A stretch of 64,000 nucleotides of DNA from Rhizobium rhizogenes NBRC 13257. Its GTDB lineage: Bacteria; Pseudomonadota; Alphaproteobacteria; Rhizobiales; Rhizobiaceae. A program made the translations under genes and the position numbers. The notes below the pieces were generated by a model that saw only the letters and a list, made by a program, of their open reading frames with translations, was not told the DNA's origin and did not search any database. Position 1 is the stretch's first letter. The number at the start of each line of letters is the position of its first letter. Positions 43,676 through 51,698 of the stretch are shown piece by piece. The DNA is taken from positions 1 to 64,000 of the forward strand of contig NZ_BAYX01000007.1 in assembly GCF_000696095.1 (NCBI RefSeq), in the 5' to 3' direction.

Positions 43676-44872
43676 CTACCGCCCGGTTACCTGAACCTCT
43701 TGCGTGAACGTCCAGCTCGGCTTGCCCCATTCCGAGGGTAACGGCGGAAAGGGTGCAGCCCGCCTGACACCGTCGGTGACAGCTTCGTCCAGCTCTGGAA
43801 TACCCGAGCTGCGTGCTACCGAGAGGGAAGCCAGCTCACCACTCGCACCAATTGTCAGGCGCACACGCACCGTTATGCCCTTTTCATATTTCGACGACAG
43901 ACGGACGGCGCGGCGAATGCGGGCCTGGACCTTACCCGGATAATTGGCAACGGCTGCACTACCCGAGCCGGTGCGGCGGGCGTTTGACAGCGAATTCGTA
44001 TCGGACTGCGAGGTCTCGGTTCCTTCCACAGAACCCCTCTTCGAATCCTGCTGGCTCTCGCCATTGGAGCCGGTCCTAACCTTCGCAATCTTCGGCACCG
44101 GCTTCTTAACAACTTCCTTCGCCTTTTCCTGGCGAACGGGCTTTGCGAGCGGAGTGACAACTTCAGGTGTCGGCTCAACGGGCTGCACAGTTTCGGCCGG
44201 CTGCACGACGGTCGTCTCGGCGGGCGCTTGCGTTGCAAGGACCTGTGGCTGCTCGGTCGGTTGAACCACCTCCGCCATTTCGGTCGGCTGCACTTCCGTC
44301 TCAGCAGGCTGAACGGCTTCTGGCTCGGCCGGCTGTACTTCATCCGGCTTGATTTCGGTCGGCTGAACCGTTTCCGGCTGCACAGCCTCTGCCGTCACCT
44401 CTTCCGGGGGCTGCTGCGGGCTTTCTTCACCTGCCGCCATCTGATCCATATCGGAATTGCCGATCATTACGACACTGACGGTATCGCCGGCTTCTTCCTG
44501 CGCCTCTTCAGGCGTTGCGACGATCGCCACCAGCAACGCCGCAATCACCATGGCGTGGAAGAAGCAGGACCCCAAGCCAGCGAAAGCAAGTGACTTCTTA
44601 CCGGCACCCGCTACTTTTTGCGTCCTCTCCGCCGACAACATGTCCATGACCGGCGGCTCGGAGGCATCCGGCGCGGGCTCGGTCGGGTGAACGGGATAGG
44701 AGTCGATCTGGGTGAAGCGGCTGTAATGCGATACTGCCTCGGCGGTGGGCGGATGCGGCAGGCCGTCGAGGCCGGCCAGTTCATGGCCCGGAAGCACACT
44801 CGGATAGTTGTCATTCAAGCCATCGCCGGAGCGGCGGCGATCGATGGAAACCTGAGCCGAGCGGCGTGCCAT
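43676..44872 (-). CDS. tonB: TonB energy-transducing protein
   Basis: A 398-residue protein. An unusually long cytosolic N-terminus precedes a single anchor at about residues 97-120 (LGSCFFHAMVIAALLVAIVA), then a periplasmic Pro/Glu/Val-rich spacer (163-235) with repeated VQP-(A/T)-E units, then a basic segment. The C-terminal TonB domain, residues about 310-398, has YPGKVQARIRRAVRL and a YEKGITVRVRLTIGASGEL core. It transfers proton-motive energy to outer-membrane receptors. It follows a small periplasmic-protein gene by 4 nt and is divergent from hmuPSTUV. ExbB/ExbD are not in this window. Confidence 0.85.
   Translation of the reverse strand: MARRSAQVSIDRRRSGDGLNDNYPSVLPGHELAGLDGLPHPPTAEAVSHYSRFTQIDSYPVHPTEPAPDASEPPVMDMLSAERTQKVAGAGKKSLAFAGLGSCFFHAMVIAALLVAIVATPEEAQEEAGDTVSVVMIGNSDMDQMAAGEESPQQPPEEVTAEAVQPETVQPTEIKPDEVQPAEPEAVQPAETEVQPTEMAEVVQPTEQPQVLATQAPAETTVVQPAETVQPVEPTPEVVTPLAKPVRQEKAKEVVKKPVPKIAKVRTGSNGESQQDSKRGSVEGTETSQSDTNSLSNARRTGSGSAAVANYPGKVQARIRRAVRLSSKYEKGITVRVRLTIGASGELASLSVARSSGIPELDEAVTDGVRRAAPFPPLPSEWGKPSWTFTQEVQVTGR
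44168..44386 (-). repeat. VQP(A/T)E tandem-like repeats in TonB
   Basis: The coding region for TonB residues about 163-235 repeats the unit V-Q-P-x-E at least seven times with variable linkers. It is the extended Pro-rich spacer that spans the periplasm. Such repeats can change in number between strains. Confidence 0.6.
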
Positions 44873-44876
44873 GGCG

Positions 44877-45332
44877 TCAGCCTTCGAAAGGAACGGAAAG
44901 CTGGGAGCGCGTCATCAAGGCGGCCTTGCAGGCGCCCGCCGCCGGGCCATCGCAGACCGGCGTATCGTTGACGATGATGCGGCTTACGCTTTCGCATTTC
45001 ACACCGGGCATGTCGAACTGCCGTACGCGCTTCTTACCGACCGGCAGGTCGCGGAAGTCGAGAACGGTGACGCGGTCGACCGCATTCTTGTCGTTGAAGA
45101 AGGCAAGCTCGAAGGAGATCTTGCTGATCGGCGTCGCCAGGTCGTTTTCCGCAACGAAGGTCATCATGCAGCCCTTCTGGGAGGGCGCCAGCGCGTTGAG
45201 TTCGACGTTGAGCTTCTGCGCATCCGTTGCAGGAGCCTGCGCCGCGACCGCATCCTCGGCGAAGGCCGGGACACAAGAAGCCATGGCAAACAGCCCACCG
45301 GCGGCAACGGCTAAAATCGTCTTGGTCAGCAT
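44877..45332 (-). CDS. Periplasmic protein of unknown function, cotranscribed with tonB
   Basis: A 151-residue protein starting at the ATG preceded by GGGAG; a TTG two codons earlier is open. The signal peptide is MLTKTILAVAAGGLFAMASC...AFAEDA with cleavage near residue 27. The mature part has four Cys in two regions (SQKGCMMTF, PGVKCESVS and VCDGPAAGACKAAL), suggestive of disulfides. FELAFFNDKNAVDRVTVLDFRDLPVG (part FELAFFNDKN) hints at an immunoglobulin-like beta fold. Its position upstream of tonB under an iron box links it to iron uptake. Confidence 0.65.
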   Translation of the reverse strand: MLTKTILAVAAGGLFAMASCVPAFAEDAVAAQAPATDAQKLNVELNALAPSQKGCMMTFVAENDLATPISKISFELAFFNDKNAVDRVTVLDFRDLPVGKKRVRQFDMPGVKCESVSRIIVNDTPVCDGPAAGACKAALMTRSQLSVPFEG

Positions 45333-45407
45333 CAGCAATCACTCCCGAAATGTCTCTTGGCGAACGCAAAGCGAGCATTGGATGCCGGCGCGCGCACCAC
45401 CTAAAAT

Positions 45408-45475
45408 TTTAAACTTGACTCCAACAGTCTTCTATTGCGTCTTTAGGAAACCATGACTATGTGAGTCAAGTTAAA
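45408..45475. promoter_or_regulatory. Mirror-image divergent promoters of tonB operon and hmuP
   Basis: AACTTGACTC (45412-45421) and GAGTCAAGTT (45463-45472) are perfect inverted 10-mers 41 nt apart. Each holds a TTGACT-type -35 facing the other, so one drives the minus-strand tonB unit and the other drives hmuP, with the -10 regions interleaved. Confidence 0.5.
45454..45468. promoter_or_regulatory. IRO box (RirA-type) in the tonB/hmuP divergent promoter
   Basis: TGACTATGTGAGTCA fits TGA-N9-TCA and overlaps the right arm of the mirrored promoter repeat. A repressor bound here would cover both -35/-10 sets. Confidence 0.65.
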
Positions 45476-45502
45476 TCTGGCCGGAGTAACCTTCGGTCCC
45501 CT

Positions 45503-45703
45503 ATGAATTTTCAGGCAAAACCAAGCAGGATGATTGCTGAGAAGCCCCCAATACAGCCGGTGCCGCCAGTGGCCGCACAGCAAATTAGAATGGTCGAAAG
45601 CACGGATATTTTCCGGGGCCAGACCGAAATCATGATCAGACATGAGGGTGCGGTCTATCGGATGAAGATCACGCGCCAAGGCAAACTCATTCTCAACAAA
45701 TAG
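45503..45703 (+). CDS. hmuP: Hemin uptake protein HemP/HmuP
   Basis: A 66-residue protein if started at 45503; the frame is open from 45461, but that start would lie in the promoter. The conserved HemP C-terminus TDIFRGQTEIMIRHEGAVYRMKITRQGKLILNK (key part HEGAVYRMKITRQGKLIL) is complete. In Bradyrhizobium HmuP is a coactivator of heme receptor and hmu gene expression with Irr. First gene of the hmuPSTUV row; the start is the least certain part. Confidence 0.8.
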   Translation: MNFQAKPSRMIAEKPPIQPVPPVAAQQIRMVESTDIFRGQTEIMIRHEGAVYRMKITRQGKLILNK

Positions 45704-45712
45704 GCATAGCAG

Positions 45713-46768
45713 ATGACCGAGACGACCCGCCCCACCCCCGCCGCCATCCGCGCCTTCCGCGCCGAGAATTCGAACATGCGCGAGCGCGATATCGCAGCCC
45801 GCTTGAGCGTTTCCGAAGCCGCGCTGGTCGCCGCCGAAGTCGGCATTTCCGCCATTCGCATCGATGCCGACGCCAACCGTTTCCTTGAGCACATCGCCCC
45901 GCTCGGTGAAGTCCTGGCGCTGTCGCGCAACGAGAGCACCGTGCACGAGAAGATCGGCGTCTACGAGAACATCAAATCCGGCGTACAGGCCGCCATCGTG
46001 CTCGGTGAGAACATCGACCTGCGCATCTTCCCGCAGCGCTGGGCGCATGGCTTCGCCGTCACCAAGACGGACGGAGACCAACAGAAGCTCAGCCTGCAAT
46101 TCTTCGACAAGGCCGGCGACGCCGTACACAAGGTGCATCTGCGTCCCGCCTCCAATGTCGAGGCCTATCACGACATGGTCGCGGCACTTCGCCTCGATGA
46201 CCAGTCGCAGGATCTGATCGAAGATTTCTCCGGCTATGACAATGGCGCGATCGACGGCGATATCAGCCGCGACGAGCTGCGCGACCATTGGAGCCGCATG
46301 ACCGACACGCATGAATTCTTCGGCATGCTGAAGAAGCTGAAGATCGGCCGCCAGGCGGCGATCCGCGCCGTCGGCGATGATTACGCCTGGAAGCTCGGAA
46401 CCGGTGCTGTCGCCGAGATGATGCATGCCTGCGTGCGCGAGGGCCTGCCGATCATGTGCTTCGTCACCAATGAAGGCACCGTGCAGATCCATTCCGGCCC
46501 GATCGTCAACGTTGCGACCATGGGACCCTGGATCAACGTCATGGATCCCACCTTCCACCTGCATCTGCGCCAGGACCACATTGCGGAAGCCTGGGCCGTG
46601 CGCAAGCCGACCAAGGACGGCCATGTCACCTCGTTCGAAGCCTATAATGCCAAGGGCGAAATGATCATCCAGTTTTTCGGCAAGCGGAAGGAAGGCTTCG
46701 ACGAACGCCGCGACTGGCGCGCCATCATCGAAAACCTGACACGGGCTGACGCCAGCGTCGCCGCCTGA
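45713..46768 (+). CDS. hmuS: Heme-degrading/heme-transport factor HmuS
   Basis: A 351-residue protein with two similar halves, as in HemS/ShuS proteins. RDIAARLSVSEAALVAAEVG near residue 26, ENIDLRIFPQRWAHGFAV in the first half and PWINVMDPTFHLHLRQDHIAEAWAVRKPT (key part DPTFHLHLRQDHIAEAW) in the second are typical. It accepts heme from the ABC importer and helps release iron or pass heme on. It lies 10 nt after hmuP. Confidence 0.9.
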   Translation: MTETTRPTPAAIRAFRAENSNMRERDIAARLSVSEAALVAAEVGISAIRIDADANRFLEHIAPLGEVLALSRNESTVHEKIGVYENIKSGVQAAIVLGENIDLRIFPQRWAHGFAVTKTDGDQQKLSLQFFDKAGDAVHKVHLRPASNVEAYHDMVAALRLDDQSQDLIEDFSGYDNGAIDGDISRDELRDHWSRMTDTHEFFGMLKKLKIGRQAAIRAVGDDYAWKLGTGAVAEMMHACVREGLPIMCFVTNEGTVQIHSGPIVNVATMGPWINVMDPTFHLHLRQDHIAEAWAVRKPTKDGHVTSFEAYNAKGEMIIQFFGKRKEGFDERRDWRAIIENLTRADASVAA

Positions 46769-46778
46769 GGATCGAACC

Positions 46779-47711
46779 ATGACGATGTTGACCAATATCA
46801 AGCGCATCAAGCCGTGGGAAATCGCGCTCACCGCCGTGGTGATGATCCTACCGCTGGTGCCCGTCAGCCCGATCAAGGGCAACTATAGCCTGGTCCAGCA
46901 CGCCCATGCAGCCGAGGTGCCAAAGATCGACACATCGCGGCTCGTCTCGGTCGGCGGCGATGTCACCGAGATCATTTATGCACTCGGCGAGGAAAAGCGG
47001 CTCATCGCCCGCGACTCCACCAGCAACTATCCGGAAGCCGCAGCCAAGCTGCCTGATGTCGGCTATATGCGCGCGCTGTCGCCGGAGGGCATCCTTGCCG
47101 TCAATCCGACCGCCATCATCGCCGTTGAGGGCTCCGGCCCGCCGGAGGCGCTCGCCGTGCTGCGCAATGCCAGCCTGCCCTTCGAAACCGTGCCGCAGAC
47201 CTACGACCGTGACGGCATCCTGAAGAAGATCGACGTCATCGGCTCGCTGCTCGGCGTGCCGGACAAGGCAAAGGCGCTGGAAGGCAAGGTCGCCGCCGAT
47301 CTCGATGCCGCCATTGCCAATTCCGAAAAGCGTCCGGAGGCCGAGCGCAAGCGCGTGCTCTTCATCCTCAGCAACCAGAACGGCAAGATCCTCGCCTCCG
47401 GCGACAATACCGCCGCCAGTGGCATCATCAAGCTTGCCGGCGCGATCAACGCGGTCGGCAGCTTTTCCGGTTACAAGCCGCTGACGGACGAAGCCATCAT
47501 CGAGGCCAAGCCCGACATCATCCTGATCATGGATCGCGAAGGCCCGCTGTCGATGAAGGACGAGGACCTGTTGAAGCAGCCGGCGATTTCGCTGACGCCC
47601 GCGGCCAGCCACAAGGCAATCGTCCGCATGGACGGCCTGCATCTCCTGGGCTTCGGACCCCGCACCGCCAGCGCCGTACGCGAGCTGAACGCGGCGATCT
47701 ACGGAGGCTGA
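46779..47711 (+). CDS. hmuT: Heme ABC transporter binding protein HmuT
   Basis: A 310-residue periplasmic heme-binding protein of the cluster A type. The signal region includes ALTAVVMILPLVPVSP and a mature start near AAEVPKIDTSRLVSVGGDVTEIIYALGEEKRL (key part LVSVGGDVTEIIYALG). The final part has LHLLGFGPRTASAVREL. It delivers heme to HmuU. The stop is one base before the hmuU start. Confidence 0.9.
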   Translation: MTMLTNIKRIKPWEIALTAVVMILPLVPVSPIKGNYSLVQHAHAAEVPKIDTSRLVSVGGDVTEIIYALGEEKRLIARDSTSNYPEAAAKLPDVGYMRALSPEGILAVNPTAIIAVEGSGPPEALAVLRNASLPFETVPQTYDRDGILKKIDVIGSLLGVPDKAKALEGKVAADLDAAIANSEKRPEAERKRVLFILSNQNGKILASGDNTAASGIIKLAGAINAVGSFSGYKPLTDEAIIEAKPDIILIMDREGPLSMKDEDLLKQPAISLTPAASHKAIVRMDGLHLLGFGPRTASAVRELNAAIYGG

Positions 47712-47712
47712 C

Positions 47713-48822
47713 ATGGCGCTCAGCGAGGTCGTGGCGGAGCTGAAGCACATGTCGCACGGAACGACCCGCCGTCGCGAGGGCGACCGCACGCTGCTCGCCC
47801 TCCTCGTCCTCGCCGGCCTCGCGGTCGCCTCCGTGCTCGCTTTCGCCTTCTCGATCACCATGGGCGCCTCGAATGCGTCGATCAGCGATGTCATCCGCAG
47901 CATGGTCGGCAGCGGCGCGGATAGCGCGCTCAGCAGCCGTGACCGCATCATCATCTTCGATATCCGCCTGCCCCGCGCCATCCTCGGCTTCCTGATCGGC
48001 GGCGGGCTTGCCGTCTCCGGCGCGGTCATGCAGGGCCTGTTCCGCAATCCCCTGGCCGATCCCGGCCTGATCGGCATTTCGGCGGGCGCCAGTCTCGGGG
48101 CAGTCGGAATGATCGTCCTGGGCGCTGGCATCCTCGCGCCGGTCACGCATCTCCTGGGCATCTTCGCCCTGCCCATCGCCGCCTTCATCGGCGGCCTTGC
48201 CACGACGATCATCCTCTACAAGGTAGCAACGCGGCATGGGCAAACATCGATCGCCACCATGCTTCTCGCCGGCATCGCCATCGGCTCGCTGGCGCTGGCG
48301 GCAACCGGCCTGTTGATCTACATGGCCGATGATCGGCAGTTGCGTGATCTCACCTTCTGGAGCATGGGCTCACTTGCCGGTTCGACCTGGAGCAAGATCG
48401 TCGCAGCCGGCCCCATCATCGTCCTTGCCATGCTGCCATTGCCGTTCATGGCGCGCGGCCTCAACGCGCTGACACTCGGCGAAGCCGCAGCCTTCCACAT
48501 GGGCATCGCCGTCCAGCGTTTGAAGAATATCGCCATCGTCAGCGCCGCCGCCGCAGTCGGCGCTTCCGTCGCGGTCAGCGGCGGCATCGGCTTCATCGGC
48601 ATCATCGTGCCGCATATCCTGCGCATGGTGATCGGTCCGGACCATCGTTTCCTGCTGCCGGCCTCGGCCCTGCTCGGCGGCTCCCTGCTGATCATCGCCG
48701 ATGTGGTTGCCCGCACCATCGTCTCGCCGGCGGAACTGCCGATCGGCATCATCACCGCCAGCGTCGGGGGGCCGTTCTTCCTGTGGATGCTGCTTCGGCA
48801 GCGCTCGCGCCTCAGCCTGTGA
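47713..48822 (+). CDS. hmuU: Heme ABC transporter permease HmuU
   Basis: A 369-residue FecCD-family permease with about ten helices. IIFDIRLPRAILGFLIGGGLAVSGAVMQGLFRNPLADPGLIGISAGA (key part SGAVMQGLFRNPLADPGLIG) is diagnostic, as is GFIGIIVPHILRMVIGPDHR near the end. It is dimeric and powered by HmuV. A 45-residue cytosolic N-terminal extension precedes the first helix. Confidence 0.92.
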   Translation: MALSEVVAELKHMSHGTTRRREGDRTLLALLVLAGLAVASVLAFAFSITMGASNASISDVIRSMVGSGADSALSSRDRIIIFDIRLPRAILGFLIGGGLAVSGAVMQGLFRNPLADPGLIGISAGASLGAVGMIVLGAGILAPVTHLLGIFALPIAAFIGGLATTIILYKVATRHGQTSIATMLLAGIAIGSLALAATGLLIYMADDRQLRDLTFWSMGSLAGSTWSKIVAAGPIIVLAMLPLPFMARGLNALTLGEAAAFHMGIAVQRLKNIAIVSAAAAVGASVAVSGGIGFIGIIVPHILRMVIGPDHRFLLPASALLGGSLLIIADVVARTIVSPAELPIGIITASVGGPFFLWMLLRQRSRLSL

Positions 48823-48829
48823 GTTCTCG

Positions 48830-49621
48830 ATGATCGACGTCTCGAACCTTTCCGTCCGGCTTGCCGGCAAAACAGTCGTGCAGGACGTCTCCTTCATCGC
48901 CGAACCCGGCGCCCTCACGGCGATCTGCGGACCGAACGGTTCCGGCAAGACGACGACAATGAAGGCCATTTCCGGTGAGCTTGCCTATCAGGGCTCGGTG
49001 CGCCTCAATACGACGGAGATCGGCAGCCTCCAGCCGTGGCAACTGGCGGAAATACGCGGCGTGCTGCCGCAGGCAAACACCATCTCCTTTCCCTTCACCG
49101 TCCGCGAAATCGTCCGCATGGGGCTGACGACCGGACGCAATCGCCATCCCGACCAGGCCGACCGTATCGCCGCCGATGCGCTTGCCTCCGTCGATCTCAC
49201 AGGCTTCGAGGGACGCTTCTATCAGGAACTTTCCGGCGGCGAACAGCAGCGCGTCCAGCTCGCGCGCGTGCTCTGCCAGATCTCGGAGCCCGTCATCGAC
49301 GGCAAGCCATGCTGGCTGCTGCTCGACGAGCCGGTCTCCAGCCTCGACATCAGCCATCAGTTGACGATCATGACGCTTGCCCGGCAATTTTGTCAGCGCG
49401 GCGGCGGTGTCATCGCCGTGATGCACGATCTCAACCTTACCGCGCTTTTCGCCGACCAGATGGTACTGCTCAAGAATGGCCAGCTGCAAGCAGCCGGCCC
49501 GGTCGCCGAGGTCCTGACAGACCGGCATCTGCTGGATGTTTTCGGCTGCGCGCTGAGGGTCAACCGCACTCCCAGCGACGGCGCTCCCTTCGTCCTCGCC
49601 CACAGTGCGCTTGGCGACTGA
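48830..49621 (+). CDS. hmuV: Heme ABC transporter ATPase HmuV
   Basis: A 263-residue ATPase starting at the ATG 8 nt after the hmuU stop. Walker A is CGPNGSGKTTTMKAI, signature LSGGEQQRVQLARVL, Walker B CWLLLDEPVSSLD, then the H-loop VIAVMHDLNLTALFAD. The insertion before Walker B (CQISEPVIDGKPC) is common in HmuV. Last gene of the uptake row. Confidence 0.92.
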   Translation: MIDVSNLSVRLAGKTVVQDVSFIAEPGALTAICGPNGSGKTTTMKAISGELAYQGSVRLNTTEIGSLQPWQLAEIRGVLPQANTISFPFTVREIVRMGLTTGRNRHPDQADRIAADALASVDLTGFEGRFYQELSGGEQQRVQLARVLCQISEPVIDGKPCWLLLDEPVSSLDISHQLTIMTLARQFCQRGGGVIAVMHDLNLTALFADQMVLLKNGQLQAAGPVAEVLTDRHLLDVFGCALRVNRTPSDGAPFVLAHSALGD

Positions 49622-49643
49622 ACTCGCTTTCGTTGCAAAGTCT

Positions 49644-49669
49644 GGAACCTTTCGTTGCATCGCCGCGTT
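49644..49669 (+). promoter_or_regulatory. EcfG-dependent promoter upstream of the DUF883-like pair
   Basis: GGAAC (49644-49648), 17 nt, CGTT (49666-49669): an exact match to the alphaproteobacterial general stress sigma factor consensus. It lies about 125 nt before the ATG at 49796. Confidence 0.75.
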
Positions 49670-49795
49670 GTTGACGGGTGACCCGGATCGATTTTCTGCG
49701 CGCCTGACGGCGCAACATGTCTGGCAGCATTCGGTCATCGCAACAGCCAGCGCGCCGTTCCCGGCGCCAGAGCAAAGACGCAAGGGAGAAAGACC

Positions 49796-50149
49796 ATGGC
49801 CACATCCATCCTCCATTCAGCGAAAGCCAAGCGCAACGGCAGCAGCACCCTGCACGATATGGAAACCAGCATCGAGGAGCAGATCGCACATCTGCGCAGC
49901 GAGATTGCCGCTTTTGCCAAGATCGTCGGTGAAAGCAGCGCCAAGCAGGGCGAGACGATGCGAGCCCGCGCGGAGACCGGCTTGGAAGATCTGACGGCAC
50001 GCGGCGAGGACCTGCTGCATGAGCTGCAGCGAGGCTACGCCAAGGGTTCACGCGAAATGCGCAGGACCGTCCGGCAGCATCCGGTCGCAACCATCGGGGC
50101 CGCTACGATCTTCGGTCTGGCAATCGCCCTGCTTCTGTCCCGCCGCTAA
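49796..50149 (+). CDS. DUF883/ElaB-YqjD-like membrane-anchored protein
   Basis: A 117-residue protein. Residues about 20-85 are a charged helical region likely to form a coiled coil (METSIEEQIAHLRSEIAAFAK, GLEDLTARGEDLLHELQRG). A single C-terminal membrane helix follows, after VRQHPVATIGAATIFGLAIALLLSRR (key part HPVATIGAATIFGLAIALLL). E. coli relatives associate with ribosomes under stress at the inner membrane. The EcfG promoter upstream makes it a member of the general stress regulon. Confidence 0.78.
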   Translation: MATSILHSAKAKRNGSSTLHDMETSIEEQIAHLRSEIAAFAKIVGESSAKQGETMRARAETGLEDLTARGEDLLHELQRGYAKGSREMRRTVRQHPVATIGAATIFGLAIALLLSRR

Positions 50150-50158
50150 GGAGCCGCG

Positions 50159-50563
50159 ATGCTCGCTCCAATCCTCAGCCTGCTCCTGTCGGGCACACTG
50201 AACCGTACCGTTGCGCGCACCAAGCGCAACGGTATTTTTGTCGCCATTGCCGCGATCCTTCTTCTCACGGCCTATGGCTTCGCACTGGTGGCCGCCGCCA
50301 TATGGCTCGCGACCATCTATGGTGCCGCCATCTCGGCGCTGCTGCTCGCCGCCGGCGCGCTGCTGCTCGGATTGATCGTCCTGGTCATCATGGCGATCCT
50401 CAACAAGCAGGAAGAGCGCCGTGCCCGTGAACGCCGCGCCTCCTTGGAGACCATGGCCGTCGCCGCGCTCGGCCTTGCAAAGACACAGCCGCTGCTGACC
50501 GCCGCCATCGCCACGGCACTGGTGTTCGGCAACCTGCTTGGAACGAAAAAACGGGATGATTGA
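50159..50563 (+). CDS. YqjE/holin superfamily-like small membrane protein
   Basis: A 134-residue protein with two strong hydrophobic helices at about residues 26-50 and 54-82, then a basic segment (NKQEERRARERRASLE) and a third weaker segment. It starts 9 nt after the DUF883-like gene, in the order common in proteobacteria, and shares its EcfG promoter. Function unknown; probably an envelope stress component. Confidence 0.65.
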   Translation: MLAPILSLLLSGTLNRTVARTKRNGIFVAIAAILLLTAYGFALVAAAIWLATIYGAAISALLLAAGALLLGLIVLVIMAILNKQEERRARERRASLETMAVAALGLAKTQPLLTAAIATALVFGNLLGTKKRDD

Positions 50564-50653
50564 GCGGCGGCCCAGCCGCTCGATGGGGTTCGCGACTGCG
50601 CGCAAACGCATAAAGTGACCAGCCCGCACCATCATGAGTGATCGTGCGGGCTG
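50562..50653. terminator. Two hairpins between convergent genes
   Basis: GAGCGGC/GCCGCTC (50562-50568, 50575-50581) forms a 7-bp stem directly at the stop of the membrane gene. CAGCCCGCACCATCA/TGATCGTGCGGGCTG (50620-50634, 50639-50653) is a 15-bp stem with one mismatch and a TGAG tetraloop, just after the ecfG stop. They can insulate the two convergent units. Confidence 0.65.
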
Positions 50654-50662
50654 ATTGCAATC

Positions 50663-51214
50663 TCAGAAGGCAAACGCCTTGGAGGTCAGCGGCGCGGACG
50701 TGGCGTCCGGGCCGAAATCCGCCTCTCCTGAAATCTGTAGCACTTCCTGCAGACGCTGGCGGGCGCGATTGACGCGGCTCTTGATGGTGCCAACGGCACA
50801 ACCGCAGATCTCGGCTGCTTCCTCATAGGAAAAACCGGAAGCGCCGACGAGGATGATGGCTTCGCGCTGATCGGGCGGCAGCTGATCCAGCGCCTTGCGG
50901 AAATCCTGCAGGTCGAGTGCGCCATATTGGGAAGGATGCGTCGCCATCGATTCGGTGAACAGGCCATCGCTGTCCTGTACCTCGCGGCCGCTCTTGCGCA
51001 TCTGGCTGTAAAGCTCGTTGCGCAGGATGGTGAAGAGCCAGGCCTTCATGTTGGTGCCCATCTCGAAATGATCCTGCTTCGCCCAGGCTTTCATGATGGT
51101 ATCCTGCACGAGATCATCGGCCCGGTCGTGACGGCCGGTGAGCGAAATGGCGAAGGCACGGAGGCTCGGCAGGGCAGCCAGGAGTTCGCGCTTGAAGCTC
51201 GGTTGCTGTTCCAT
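50663..51214 (-). CDS. ecfG: General stress response sigma factor EcfG
   Basis: A 183-residue ECF sigma factor. AGGGGAAGC precedes the ATG at 51214. Sigma2 covers about residues 10-85 (FAISLTGRHDRADDLVQDTIMKAWAKQDHF, key part HDRADDLVQDTIMKAW). Sigma4 covers about 110-165 (LPPDQREAIILVGASGFSYEEAAEICGCAVGTIKSRVNRAR; key part SYEEAAEICGCAVGTIKSRV). It reads GGAAC/CGTT promoters and is held by NepR until PhyR-P releases it. It follows nepR by 11 nt. Confidence 0.92.
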   Translation of the reverse strand: MEQQPSFKRELLAALPSLRAFAISLTGRHDRADDLVQDTIMKAWAKQDHFEMGTNMKAWLFTILRNELYSQMRKSGREVQDSDGLFTESMATHPSQYGALDLQDFRKALDQLPPDQREAIILVGASGFSYEEAAEICGCAVGTIKSRVNRARQRLQEVLQISGEADFGPDATSAPLTSKAFAF

Positions 51215-51225
51215 GATGCTTCCCC

Positions 51226-51453
51226 TCAATCGGAGACTTTTGCGGAAGCCAAGCGTTCAACCTGATCCAGTTTCTCGAGCAGATCGAGAAAGCGATCGGG
51301 GATAGCCTCGTCTTGCACCGCGGCGTAGAAGGAGCGCAGCCGGTTGCCGATCTGATTGTTGGGATCGAGGATATCGGCAGCGCGCAGATCTGCGCGGTTC
51401 CGGTCCGTTTCCTCTTGATTTTGGGTGGTCATTTGGCCTGCTCGCTTCCGCAT
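51226..51453 (-). CDS. nepR: Anti-sigma factor NepR
   Basis: A 75-residue protein; Met8 at 51432 is a possible alternative start. The NepR core is IGNRLRSFYAAVQDEAIPDRFLDLLEKLDQVE (key part LRSFYAAVQDEAIPDRFLDLL), the two helices that bind either EcfG or phosphorylated PhyR. First gene of the nepR-ecfG operon, facing phyR. Confidence 0.92.
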   Translation of the reverse strand: MRKRAGQMTTQNQEETDRNRADLRAADILDPNNQIGNRLRSFYAAVQDEAIPDRFLDLLEKLDQVERLASAKVSD

Positions 51454-51575
51454 TTTCTCGCGTTCATGGGTCGGGTGCGCCTATATGCCCTGGTCTGGGA
51501 GACCAATCTGCCTCGCCCACGTCCGTTTCGAGCCGAATTCGGAAGAGGATGAAACCTACTGTTCGTTGGCAGGGT

Positions 51576-51600
51576 AATGCCATTGCCTAAAAAAAGTTCC
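51576..51600 (-). promoter_or_regulatory. EcfG-like promoter of nepR-ecfG
   Basis: On the minus strand GGAAC (51596-51600) is followed by 16 nt and CATT (51576-51579). The -35 is exact and the -10 keeps the conserved TT. It is back to back with the phyR promoter and shares the inverted repeat formed by the two GGAAC elements. Confidence 0.5.
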
Positions 51601-51608
51601 GGTGCAGA

Positions 51609-51633
51609 GGAACTTTTTTACCAAACTGGCGTT
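51609..51633 (+). promoter_or_regulatory. EcfG-dependent promoter of phyR
   Basis: GGAAC (51609-51613), 16 nt, CGTT (51630-51633): exact consensus, about 65 nt upstream of the phyR ATG. It predicts positive autoregulation of the stress module. Confidence 0.8.
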
Positions 51634-51698
51634 TCTTTGTCATTGCAGCTCGGAGGCTGTGTTTCAATTAAGAATTGATTAAAAGGCGGGAGCCATTA

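Noticed and set aside
46848-48212. A 454-codon minus-strand frame over hmuT/hmuU
   Set aside because: Antisense shadow of two well-conserved genes; the translated sequence is compositionally biased with no domain.
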